Positions 1 to 6,541 of a stretch of DNA of 9,833 nucleotides are shown in pieces (the first letter of the stretch is position 1; the number at the start of each line of letters is the position of its first letter). Source of the DNA: an uncultured Eubacteriales bacterium. GTDB taxonomy: Bacteria; Bacillota; Clostridia; Lachnospirales; Lachnospiraceae. The notes under the pieces are model-generated. The model was not told where the DNA came from, did not search any database, and saw nothing but the letters and a program-made list of their open reading frames with translations. Where the stretch lies: positions 1-9,833 of the forward strand of contig CASEDW010000006.1 in assembly GCA_949286775.1 (NCBI GenBank), written 5' to 3'. Position numbers and translations under genes: made by a program.

Positions 1-21
1 AATTGAGAAAGAAGGTAAATT

Positions 22-405
22 ATGGTTAAGAACATTCAAAGGCTTCCTGCGTCAGAACTGCAGATTATGATGATTTTGTGGGAAGGACACCCCCAAATGA
101 CCAGAAGCGAGATAAGCATTGAGCTTGACAAGGAAAGACATCTCGCGCCTACTACTATCAATACGCTGCTCTTAAGACTCAAAAACAAGAATTTTATTTC
201 GGCAACACTTAAAAACAACACAAATTACTATACTCCGCTTATTTCAAAAAAAGAATATCAGATACACGAAAGCCATTCTGTTCTTGAACAGGTATTTGAC
301 GGTTCTTTAGTTAATTTCGTTACGGCGTTATACGACAATCACAAGATAACTGCTGAAAGCAAAGCGGAGCTCGAAGCTTTTCTTGAAAACCTTGATTTAG
401 ATTAA
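22..405 (+). CDS. BlaI/MecI/CopY-family transcriptional repressor
   Basis: This 127-residue protein has the size and layout of the BlaI/MecI family: an N-terminal winged helix that binds DNA as a dimer and a short C-terminal helical dimerisation arm. The opening stretch LPASELQIMMILWE (residues 8-21) matches the family's first helix. Residues 42-58 (APTTINTLLLRLKNKNF) are the recognition helix and start of the wing, and YYTPLI (69-74) ends the wing. In staphylococcal BlaI and MecI a membrane metalloprotease (BlaR1/MecR1, M56) inactivates the repressor by cutting an Asn-Phe bond; here Asn98-Phe99 (SLVNF) sits at the matching place, so control by proteolysis is possible but inferred. No M56 gene lies in the window; one could be upstream of base 1. 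The AGAAGG before the ATG is a reasonable ribosome binding site. The regulated genes are unknown, and beta-lactam resistance should not be assumed. Confidence 0.88.
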   Translation: MVKNIQRLPASELQIMMILWEGHPQMTRSEISIELDKERHLAPTTINTLLLRLKNKNFISATLKNNTNYYTPLISKKEYQIHESHSVLEQVFDGSLVNFVTALYDNHKITAESKAELEAFLENLDLD

Positions 406-417
406 CCTTAATCAACA

Positions 418-576
418 CGCCCCATCAGGCGCGCTACTGATCGGATAGAGGAAGTATTCTTCCCTATCCGATCAGCGCGATACTTCGCTCATCTCGTGGC
501 ATTGCCACTCGATGACCGTTACCCAGCAAATATCCGCTCGTGCAAGCACGGCGGCTGCTTGCTGGGTGTATCGCGC
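418..576. other. Strongly folded intergenic element (hairpins plus a closed three-way junction)
   Basis: The gap between the convergent genes holds nested inverted repeats. A small hairpin is CGCC 418-421 with GGCG 428-431. A long one pairs CTGATCGGATAG (437-448) with CTATCCGATCAG (464-475), extended inward by GGAAG/CTTCC (450-454 and 459-463) around a TATT loop. A perfect 9-bp stem, GCGCGATAC 475-483 with GTATCGCGC 568-576, closes a domain with two arms. One arm is CATC/GATG plus GTGGC/GCCAC (490-514). The other is ACCCAGCAA 521-529 with TTGCTGGGT 559-567, containing CCGC/GCGG and CGTG/CACG around a CAAG loop. No credible protein is encoded here. It matches no RNA family that I recognise. 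It could be a structured RNA, a dispersed palindromic repeat, or a barrier between converging transcripts. The pairing is visible; the role and strand are unknown. Confidence 0.7.
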
Positions 577-618
577 AAAAAGGCCGCAGCCGACTTTCTT
601 AAGCCTGGCCGCAGCCTT
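577..618 (-). terminator. Intrinsic terminator of the khpA transcript
   Basis: On the minus strand, four bases after the khpA stop codon, AAGGCTGCGGCC (618-607) pairs over 12 bp, with two G-U pairs, to GGCTGCGGCCTT (591-580) across a 15-base loop. The 3' arm runs into a run of five T (581-577). This is a textbook intrinsic terminator and marks the end of the minus-strand block. On the plus strand the same arms form with two A-C mismatches and are followed by TTTATTTT, so weak termination of the blaI-side transcript is possible. Confidence 0.85.
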
Positions 619-622
619 TATT

Positions 623-853
623 TTACTGGATAATCTCAACAACGACTTTTTTGTCGCTTTTTGAAGAAGCAGCCTTAACTACAGAACGGATCGCCTTTGC
701 AATACGACCCTGCCTTCCTATTATTTTCCCCATGTCGGAAGGCGCAACTTTAAGTTCAATCACCAGGTCTGCGCCGCTCTCAGTTTCAGTAACTACCACT
801 TCGTCCGGGTTTTCAACCAGAGATTTTGCAATTACTTCTACTAGCTCTTTCAT
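623..853 (-). CDS. khpA: KhpA, small KH-domain RNA-binding protein
   Basis: This 76-residue protein is a single KH domain (formerly YlqC). Its GxxG loop is GRQG at residues 46-49, inside the motif MGKIIGRQGRIAKAIR, where the backbone of single-stranded RNA is gripped. The length matches the family. In Streptococcus and other Firmicutes, KhpA pairs with KhpB/EloR (Jag) and affects cell elongation and post-transcriptional control; that role is carried over from the family. The start is supported by GGAG five bases upstream of the ATG. It is the last gene of the ylxM-ffh-rpsP-khpA group, 28 bases after rpsP, and is followed at once by a terminator. In many Firmicutes rimM, trmD and rplS come next; here they do not. 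Confidence 0.95.
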   Translation of the reverse strand: MKELVEVIAKSLVENPDEVVVTETESGADLVIELKVAPSDMGKIIGRQGRIAKAIRSVVKAASSKSDKKVVVEIIQ

Positions 854-881
854 TTAGTCTCCAATCTTTGACTTAAAAAGT

Positions 882-1127
882 TTATTTCTCAACTCCTGCA
901 AGTTTGAAGATTTTCTCAACTGTTTCTGTTGGCTGCGCGCCGTTTGCAAGCCATTTTTTAGCTGCCTCAGCATCTACTGAGAAAACGCTTGGCTGATGAT
1001 TCGGATCATATGTTCCGATCTCCTCGATAAATCTTCCGTCTCTCGGTGATCTTGAATCAGCTACTACGATACGGTAGATTGGATTTCTTTTCTGTCCCAT
1101 TCTTTTTAAACGAATTTTTACTGCCAT
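882..1127 (-). CDS. rpsP: 30S ribosomal protein S16
   Basis: This 81-residue protein begins MAVKIRLKRMGQKRNPIYRI and continues VVADSRSPRDGRFIEEIGTYDP, the signature of bacterial S16. S16 binds 16S rRNA early in assembly of the small subunit. The length is normal for Firmicutes. The ATG is preceded by GGAGG at a slightly long spacing of nine bases. The gene lies 57 bases after ffh and 28 bases before khpA, the order known from Bacillus and Clostridium, and is presumably co-transcribed with them. Confidence 0.98.
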   Translation of the reverse strand: MAVKIRLKRMGQKRNPIYRIVVADSRSPRDGRFIEEIGTYDPNHQPSVFSVDAEAAKKWLANGAQPTETVEKIFKLAGVEK

Positions 1128-1184
1128 TTTATAATATCCTCCATCATATAATTGATTATTAAACCTTTTCGGTTATTTAGTATA

Positions 1185-2531
1185 TCAGAAAGGCAGACCG
1201 AAGCCGCCTAACTTGCCTTTTTTGCCTTTCATCATGCCCGGCAGTTTCTTCATCATTTTTCTTGACTGCTCAAACTGCTTGATGAAACGGTTTACATCCG
1301 CGATAGGAACTCCCGCTCCCTTTGCGATCCTGTTCTTTCTCGAAGGATTCATGAGATTCGGGTTTTCTCTTTCCGCCGGCGTCATGGACATGATTATCGC
1401 CTCTGTCCTCGCGAGCTGCTTTTCATCGATCATTCCGTCTATGTCTTTTACCTTGCCGCCAATGCCCGGAATCATACTTAAAATGCTTGAAAAGCCGCCC
1501 ATTTTCTTCATCTGACTCATACTGCTTAAGTAATCGTTAAAGTCAAAGGAAGCTTTTTTCATTTTTTCCTGAAGCTTTAAAGCCTCTTCCTCATTTACCG
1601 CCGCCTGGGCTTTTTCAATGAGGCTCATGACGTCGCCCATTCCAAGGATTCTCGACGCCATTCTGTCAGGATAGAACTGTTCAAGGTCGCTGAGTTTTTC
1701 TCCCATACCTACGTAAAGGATAGGCTTTCCGCTGATTGCTCTGATAGAAAGCGCCGCGCCGCCCCTCGTATCGCCGTCGAGCTTTGTGAGTATAACGCCG
1801 TCGATACCGACTTTTTCCTGGAATGTCTCGGCGACATTTACCGCGTCCTGACCTGTCATCGCATCTACTACGAGAACAGCCTGATCTACTTCAACGGCTC
1901 CTCTTATCGCGACAAGTTCGGCCATCATGTCTTCATCGATGTGGAGACGTCCCGCAGTATCAAGGATAAGAACGTTTAATCCTGAGTTTTTCGCGTGTTC
2001 ATATGCCGCTTTAGCTATATCTACAGGACTGTTTTTATCTCCCATAGAAAAAACTTCAACGCCCTGTTTTTCACCGTTTATCTGCAGCTGCTTAATAGCT
2101 GCCGGACGGTAAACGTCGCATGCTGCCAGAAGGGGTCTACGTCCCTTTTCTTTTAGTTTTCCGGCAAGCTTTGCCGCCGTTGTGGTTTTACCTGCGCCCT
2201 GAAGACCCAGCATCATGATGACCGTTATCTCGTTCGCAGGCTTAAGAGTCAGCTCCGTTGTCTCGGAACCCATCAGCTCCACAAGCTGATCATTTACTAA
2301 TTTTATAACTGTCTGTCCGGGATTGAGTCCGTTTAAAACGTCTGTTCCAACGGCTTTTTCCTGAACTGATTTTATAAACTGTTTAACTACTTTAAAACTT
2401 ACGTCGGCTTCAAGAAGCGCTAATTTAACTTCTTTAAGGGCAGTCTTTACATCGTCTTCCGTAAGTCTTCCCTTGCTGCGAAGCTTCTTAAACACATTCT
2501 GAAGTTTATCTGTTAAGCTTTCAAATGCCAT
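1185..2531 (-). CDS. ffh: Signal recognition particle protein Ffh (SRP54 GTPase)
   Basis: At 448 residues this is a full-length Ffh. It binds signal sequences as they leave the ribosome and, with SRP RNA and the receptor FtsY, delivers the ribosome to the Sec translocon at the membrane. The helical N domain covers about residues 1-95. The GTPase domain shows GLQGAGKTT (109-117, P-loop), DVYRPAA (139-145), DTAGR (191-195) and TKLDGD (249-254). After the GMGD linker (297-300) comes the methionine-rich M domain, which binds SRP RNA and signal peptides and ends in a GMMKGKKGK tail. The start codon lies one base after the ylxM stop and its GGAGG site is inside the end of ylxM, so the two genes are likely translationally coupled. 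All motifs are intact. The SRP RNA gene was not seen here. Confidence 0.99.
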   Translation of the reverse strand: MAFESLTDKLQNVFKKLRSKGRLTEDDVKTALKEVKLALLEADVSFKVVKQFIKSVQEKAVGTDVLNGLNPGQTVIKLVNDQLVELMGSETTELTLKPANEITVIMMLGLQGAGKTTTAAKLAGKLKEKGRRPLLAACDVYRPAAIKQLQINGEKQGVEVFSMGDKNSPVDIAKAAYEHAKNSGLNVLILDTAGRLHIDEDMMAELVAIRGAVEVDQAVLVVDAMTGQDAVNVAETFQEKVGIDGVILTKLDGDTRGGAALSIRAISGKPILYVGMGEKLSDLEQFYPDRMASRILGMGDVMSLIEKAQAAVNEEEALKLQEKMKKASFDFNDYLSSMSQMKKMGGFSSILSMIPGIGGKVKDIDGMIDEKQLARTEAIIMSMTPAERENPNLMNPSRKNRIAKGAGVPIADVNRFIKQFEQSRKMMKKLPGMMKGKKGKLGGFGLPF

Positions 2532-2532
2532 A

Positions 2533-2874
2533 TTATAATTCCTCCAGAATCTCCGATGCTATCGAACTAATTTTTTTCATTCTAATCTCTCCGTCCTCGG
2601 CATCGTCTTTCGTAAGGGTGTCTATCTGTTTAATATATTCACGTATCTTCAGAAATCGTTCCACAAGATGAAGTCTCGATTCGTAATCGTCAAGAATCTT
2701 GTTGCATCTTTTGATCAGGTCGTGAACGCCCTGCCTTGAGATGCCCTCATCCCTCGCTATCTCGCTGATCGAAAAATCATCGCAGACAACTTCTTCGTAT
2801 ATCCTTCGCTGGTGTTCTGTAAGAAGTTCACCATAAAAATCATATAATAATGTCTGTTCTACAAACCTCTCCAT
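2533..2874 (-). CDS. ylxM: YlxM/p13-like helix-turn-helix protein, SRP-associated
   Basis: This 113-residue protein matches the YlxM/p13 family, encoded directly upstream of ffh in most Firmicutes. A sigma-70 region-4-like helix-turn-helix is visible at about residues 34-58 (FSISEIARDEGISRQGVHDLI), followed by a charged helical tail. YlxM has been linked to the SRP pathway, in streptococci as a modulator of SRP GTPase activity; whether it binds DNA is not settled. I chose the ATG at 2874 because GGTG lies six bases upstream. A GTG three codons earlier (2883) has no visible ribosome binding site. It is the first gene of the SRP/ribosome group and its stop is one base from the ffh start. Confidence 0.92.
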   Translation of the reverse strand: MERFVEQTLLYDFYGELLTEHQRRIYEEVVCDDFSISEIARDEGISRQGVHDLIKRCNKILDDYESRLHLVERFLKIREYIKQIDTLTKDDAEDGEIRMKKISSIASEILEEL

Positions 2875-2891
2875 GTTTATCACCGGGTTGT

Positions 2892-2920
2892 ATGGTACTA
2901 TAACGAAGAAAAGTTGTCAA
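2892..2920 (-). promoter_or_regulatory. Possible sigma-A promoter for ylxM-ffh-rpsP-khpA
   Basis: On the minus strand a perfect TTGACA (2920-2915) is followed after 17 bases by TACCAT (2897-2892), which matches four of six -10 positions. Transcription would start near 2885, giving a leader of only about 11 bases before the ylxM ATG, which is tight. The alternative TATAGT (2902-2897) has no -35 at proper spacing. The -35 lies inside one arm of the inverted repeat at 2908-2943. Confidence 0.4.
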
Positions 2921-2943
2921 GTATTTTTTCTTGACAACTTTTC
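2908..2943. repeat. Perfect 14-bp inverted repeat between the aminopeptidase gene and ylxM
   Basis: GAAAAGTTGTCAAG (2908-2921) and CTTGACAACTTTTC (2930-2943) are exact reverse complements around an 8-base loop, TATTTTTT. As RNA it could be a moderately strong terminator after the aminopeptidase gene, since in the minus direction its 3' arm ends CTTTTCTT, though no long T run follows. As DNA it could be an operator, because each arm carries a TTGACA and one of these is the putative -35 of ylxM. The sequence does not decide between the two. Confidence 0.75.
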
Positions 2944-2968
2944 ATATTTTTCTTTATTTCCTAAGAGC

Positions 2969-4030
2969 TTAAAGAATAATAAGCTCCTTATCGGATCTGA
3001 CGAAGTTCATATATCCGTCTTTTGTCACCATTATCATGTCTTCTATCCTGACGCCGAACTGTCCCGGCAGATAGATTCCCGGTTCAATCGTCTCTATCAT
3101 GTTGGGGACAAGAACTGTGCCGTCGTTGGGAGATATCCTCGGCTCTTCATGTATAGCAAGACCTACGCTGTGACCCGTCGCGTGTCCGAAATACTGTCCG
3201 TATCCGGCCTCTTTTATGATATCCCTTGCGATCTTATCGACGTCGCAGGCCTTCATTCCTGCTTTTACAGCCGCGAGAGCATCTTTATTTGCTTTTAAGA
3301 CAGTCTCGTATACTTTTCTCTTTTCTTCATCTATATTGCCGACGGCAACGGTACGGGTCATATCTGAACAGTATCCGTTTACCTTGCAGCCGAAATCCAT
3401 CGTGATAAAGTCGCCGTTCTGAACTATATAGTCAGTAGGAACGGCATGGGGCATCGAAGAATTTTTACCGGCGGCAAAAATAGTGCTGAAGCTTACGCCC
3501 TCGGCGCCGAGTTTTTTCATCTGATACTCAAGCTCCGCCGCTCCGTCAAGCTCTGTCATACCGGGCTTTATGATGCCGAGCATTTTTTCAAAAGCCGTAT
3601 CCGCGATGTCAGCGGCCTTTTTCATCCAGGCGATCTCATCAGGTTTTTTTATCATTCTGAGTCTGTCGATAACAGTTCCTATAGAAGTCCACTTTAATTC
3701 AGGCGAAAGATCGGCTCTGTATTTTTGAAGCTCATGCACCGTCATTGTCATGTCTTCAAAGCCGATGACTTTAGCATTGTCTTTTGCAATGCATTCTGAG
3801 AGGATCTGCTTTCTTCTGTGAGAAGCCTTTTCTTCGACTATCTGAAAATCCGTTTCCTTCGCGGCGGATTCAGTATACCTGGAATCCGTTATCAGAACGC
3901 TCATATTTTCAGATATATATAATGCGCCTTCTCCTCCGGTAAATCCTGACAGATACTGCATGTTTAACGGATCGATGATCAAAAACGCGTCAGCTTTAAT
4001 CTCATTTAAAATATTTTTGATATCCGTCAT
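2969..4030 (-). CDS. M24-family metallopeptidase, Xaa-Pro aminopeptidase type
   Basis: From the chosen start this is a 353-residue cytoplasmic enzyme with a creatinase-like N-terminal domain (about 1-125) and a pita-bread catalytic domain (about 130-353). The five expected metal ligands are present: Asp212 (MDFG), Asp223 (CSDMTRT), His287 (GHATGHSVG), Glu316 (IEPGIY) and Glu330 (VRIEDM). The conserved His195 is in MPHAVP. Such enzymes remove an N-terminal residue preceding proline, using two divalent metal ions; the length fits the short PepP/PepQ-like proteins of Firmicutes. An upstream ATG at 4042 overlaps the previous stop as ATGA but has no ribosome binding site. The ATG at 4030 has GAGG six bases before it and is preferred. 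Aminopeptidase versus dipeptidase cannot be settled from the sequence alone. Confidence 0.93.
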   Translation of the reverse strand: MTDIKNILNEIKADAFLIIDPLNMQYLSGFTGGEGALYISENMSVLITDSRYTESAAKETDFQIVEEKASHRRKQILSECIAKDNAKVIGFEDMTMTVHELQKYRADLSPELKWTSIGTVIDRLRMIKKPDEIAWMKKAADIADTAFEKMLGIIKPGMTELDGAAELEYQMKKLGAEGVSFSTIFAAGKNSSMPHAVPTDYIVQNGDFITMDFGCKVNGYCSDMTRTVAVGNIDEEKRKVYETVLKANKDALAAVKAGMKACDVDKIARDIIKEAGYGQYFGHATGHSVGLAIHEEPRISPNDGTVLVPNMIETIEPGIYLPGQFGVRIEDMIMVTKDGYMNFVRSDKELIIL

Positions 4031-4038
4031 ATTGCGCC

Positions 4039-5310
4039 TCATACATGAGCAAGTGCCTGATCGAGATCTTCTATAAGATCCTCGGCATCTTCGATTCCTA
4101 CAGAAAGTCTGATAAGTTCAGGAAGAACGCCGGCGTTTATAAGCTGCTCCTCATTTAACTGTCTGTGTGTATGGCTCGCAGGATGAAGAACGCATGATTT
4201 AGCGTCCGCCACATGAGTTTCGATGGAGATGAGATTAAGGGCGTTTACAAAACGCATCGCGCCGTCTCTGCCTCCTTTTGGTCCGAAGCAGAGAACTCCG
4301 CATGTTCCGTTCGGCATATATTTCTGAGCCAGGTCATAATATTTGTCGCCTTCAAGTCCCGCGTAATTAACCCATTCTACCTTCGGATGGTTCTTAAGGA
4401 ATTTAGCCACTTTATACGCGTTCTCGCAGTGACGCGGCATGCGAAGGTGCAGGGTTTCAAGACCCACGTTAATAAGAAACGCCTGCTGCGGAGACTGGCA
4501 TGTTCCGAGATCGCGCATCATCTGAGCTACCATCTTCGTGATATATCCGAGTTTTCCGAATTTCTTTGTATAGATTATTCCGTGATAAGATTCATCAGGA
4601 GTAGTAAGTCCGGGATATTTATCGGCGTGAGCGTCCCAGTCAAAGTTTCCTGAATCCACAACTACGCCGCCCACCGTCATGGCGTGGCCGTCGATGTATT
4701 TTGTGGTGGAATGAGTAACTATATCCGCGCCCCACTCAAAAGGTCTGCAATTGATCGGTGTCGCGAATGTATTGTCCACGATAAGAGGAACTCCATGAGA
4801 ATGAGCAGCCTCGGCAAATTTTTCGATATCAAGCACAACGCATGCCGGATTCGCGATAGTTTCTCCGAATACGGCTCTTGTGTTTTCCTGAAAGAGTGAA
4901 TTGATCTCTTCAAGAGACGCGTCAGGATCCACCAGCGTAACGTCGTATCCCATCTTTTTCATCGTAACCGTAAAGAGATTTGACGTGCCTCCGTAAATCT
5001 TTGCGCTTGCGATAATGTGCGATCCTGCCTGGCACATATTCGCAACGGCAAGGAAGTTAGCCGCCTGTCCCGATCCTGTGAGCATCGCTCCTACTCCGCC
5101 TTCAAGCTGCGCGATCTTTGCCGCTACCATATCGCAGGTAGGATTAGCGAGACGCGAATAAAAATATCCGTCTTTTTCAAGATCGAAAAGCGCTCCCATC
5201 TCCTCGCTTGTAGAATATTTAAAGGTAGTGCTCTGTATGATCGGCATCTGACGCGGCTCTCCGTTTCCCGGCGCGTATCCGGCATACAAACATTCTGTTC
5301 CCTTTCTCAT
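4039..5310 (-). CDS. O-acetylhomoserine sulfhydrylase-type PLP enzyme (Cys/Met metabolism family)
   Basis: This 423-residue protein is a cystathionine gamma-synthase-type fold I PLP enzyme. The best fit is O-acetylhomoserine aminocarboxypropyltransferase, which makes homocysteine from O-acetylhomoserine and sulfide for methionine synthesis. Visible landmarks are YSRLANPT (51-58), GSGQAA (79-84, phosphate grip), VDNTF with Asp179 facing the pyridine nitrogen, STTKYIDGH with Lys204 as the PLP lysine, and RLSVGIED with Arg401 for the substrate carboxylate. The length matches MetY-type enzymes and exceeds typical gamma-lyases (about 400). Methionine gamma-lyase remains an alternative. AAGGAGG lies nine bases before the ATG and overlaps the stop of the upstream lipoprotein gene, which suggests coupled translation. 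No SAM or T-box leader was seen, fitting expression from a promoter further upstream. Its place between envelope genes and a peptidase is not explained. Confidence 0.92.
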   Translation of the reverse strand: MRKGTECLYAGYAPGNGEPRQMPIIQSTTFKYSTSEEMGALFDLEKDGYFYSRLANPTCDMVAAKIAQLEGGVGAMLTGSGQAANFLAVANMCQAGSHIIASAKIYGGTSNLFTVTMKKMGYDVTLVDPDASLEEINSLFQENTRAVFGETIANPACVVLDIEKFAEAAHSHGVPLIVDNTFATPINCRPFEWGADIVTHSTTKYIDGHAMTVGGVVVDSGNFDWDAHADKYPGLTTPDESYHGIIYTKKFGKLGYITKMVAQMMRDLGTCQSPQQAFLINVGLETLHLRMPRHCENAYKVAKFLKNHPKVEWVNYAGLEGDKYYDLAQKYMPNGTCGVLCFGPKGGRDGAMRFVNALNLISIETHVADAKSCVLHPASHTHRQLNEEQLINAGVLPELIRLSVGIEDAEDLIEDLDQALAHV

Positions 5311-5324
5311 ATCAATTGTCCTCC

Positions 5325-6518
5325 TTAAGCCTCAACTTCTTTTATGTTCGCGTAATTAACGATCACTTCATTTGCCGTTCTGCTCTTAGCGTATGATTTA
5401 ATGTAATCTTCTCCATAAGTCTCATAGAGCGAATCAGCCGTCACACCCTGGGTTTCGGCAATTTCATTTAAAACGTTTTTGTAAATCTCATCGTCCTCAG
5501 ACAGGTTTTCAGCATCCCAAAGAGCGTTTACCACAAGCATATTTTTAGCGTATGACTCGGCATACATATCCATGTAGTCCTTTATCTCTTCATAATCGGT
5601 GCCAAGACTATCGCAGTATGATTCAAGATCTGAAAATCCGTTCTGCTGCGCCTCTGTCAAAAATGTGCTCTCAATCATGTTATATCCTTCATCATAGTAC
5701 TCTTTCGGAAGTTTTTTAAATTCAACTTCATAGGTAAAAAGCGTCCATGCCTGATTATAAACATCTGACTCAGCCGTTTTTTCGGCCTCGCTCTCAAGAT
5801 AATCCCTTATATAGGCGTCATATTCAGCTACCGTATTATACTGTCCGCCTGTATATTCCTGTACCCACTCATCGGTAGGATCATCCGTTCTGTTGATTCC
5901 ATTTATTACAACTTTAAATGAAGCGTCTTTTCCGGCAACAGAAGAATCCCAGTAATCCTCCGGGAACTTGAGGTCAAGATTCACCTCGTCTCCCAGCTTA
6001 TGGCCGATCATTCCTTCTTCAAATCCCTCGATATTTGTATTAGCTCCGACCGTAAAAGAATATTCCTGAGCTTCGTTGTAATCTTCACCCTCCAGTTTAA
6101 ACTGGTATGTCGTATCAAGAGTATCTCCGTTTTCTACAGTCGCGTTGGCGTCGGTGATTTCTTTAGGCTCCATTATCGATCTGTAGAAATTCGCCACATC
6201 GTCGTCGGTGATCTTCGTCACATTTTTAGTAATCTCATAATTTTTATAATCCGGAAGCGTTACGCATTCGTCAAAAGTCCAGTCGCCCTCAGCAAACTCA
6301 AGCTCTTTGGCTGAATTTGCGGAAGTTTCTGATGTTTCTGCGGTTGAATTATCCGATGTTTCCGAAGATGAATCGGATGATGTTTCCGATGTGGAATCAG
6401 TTGATGATTCTGAAACCTGAGATGTCCCTTTCTGTCCGCCTTCTTCTGGTTTTTGGCAGCCTGCCATCATCGATATGCAAAGTATTGACGCGGCTGCAAT
6501 CAGCATGTTTTTTTTCAT
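5325..6518 (-). CDS. Lipoprotein with trigger-factor-type FKBP domain (putative extracytoplasmic foldase)
   Basis: The 397-residue protein has a lipoprotein signal peptide with lipobox MMAGC (17-21), so Cys21 should be lipidated and the protein held on the outer face of the membrane. A Ser/Thr/Glu-rich linker follows (about 33-70). Residues 128-208 resemble the FKBP-type prolyl isomerase domain of trigger factor: VENGDTLD, then GFEEGMIGHKLGDEV, KFPEDYW and AGKDASFKV. Residues 215-395 are mostly helical and acidic, like the trigger factor C-terminal cradle. The ribosome-docking N domain is absent, as expected for a secreted relative. I infer that it helps exported proteins fold, comparable in role to PrsA but of a different family; isomerase activity is untested. 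The ATG is preceded by AGAGGAG at a long spacing of 11 bases. It lies 23 bases after the deacetylase-like gene and 14 before the sulfhydrylase. Confidence 0.88.
   Translation of the reverse strand: MKKNMLIAAASILCISMMAGCQKPEEGGQKGTSQVSESSTDSTSETSSDSSSETSDNSTAETSETSANSAKELEFAEGDWTFDECVTLPDYKNYEITKNVTKITDDDVANFYRSIMEPKEITDANATVENGDTLDTTYQFKLEGEDYNEAQEYSFTVGANTNIEGFEEGMIGHKLGDEVNLDLKFPEDYWDSSVAGKDASFKVVINGINRTDDPTDEWVQEYTGGQYNTVAEYDAYIRDYLESEAEKTAESDVYNQAWTLFTYEVEFKKLPKEYYDEGYNMIESTFLTEAQQNGFSDLESYCDSLGTDYEEIKDYMDMYAESYAKNMLVVNALWDAENLSEDDEIYKNVLNEIAETQGVTADSLYETYGEDYIKSYAKSRTANEVIVNYANIKEVEA
6322..6416 (-). repeat. Low-complexity Ser/Thr/Glu linker repeats inside the lipoprotein gene
   Basis: A GATGTTTC-like unit recurs with variation on the plus strand. 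Read in frame on the minus strand it gives repeated SETS, DSTSE and SSETS patterns. It encodes the flexible spacer between the lipid anchor and the FKBP domain, of a kind that can change length by slippage. Confidence 0.6.
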
Positions 6519-6541
6519 AATAATTTTAACTCCTCTTAAAT

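Noticed and set aside
418..576. tRNA gene or CRISPR repeat
   Set aside because: The arms lack tRNA landmarks such as a T-loop and an anticodon arm of the right size, and there are no regularly spaced direct repeats.
582..616. Ten-base direct repeat GGCCGCAGCC as an attachment site
   Set aside because: The two copies are explained as the two arms of the khpA terminator, pairing through G-U wobbles.
651..857. Plus-strand open frame of 68 codons opposite khpA
   Set aside because: It mirrors khpA on the other strand, matches no family and has no convincing ribosome binding site; khpA is certain.
1128..1184. SRP RNA or separate promoter between ffh and rpsP
   Set aside because: Only 57 AT-rich bases with a 4-bp hairpin; no GGAA-tetraloop helix and no good -35/-10 pair.
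2873..3298. Plus-strand open frame of 141 codons opposite the aminopeptidase gene
   Set aside because: It largely overlaps a gene with all five metal ligands intact; the translated product looks random.
4213..4653. Plus-strand open frame of 146 codons opposite the PLP enzyme gene
   Set aside because: It is a shadow of a well-conserved enzyme gene and has no recognisable motif.
5311..5324. SAM riboswitch or T-box before the methionine-pathway enzyme
   Set aside because: The gap is only 14 bases and contains just the ribosome binding site; the operon leader at 7736-7777 is also too short.
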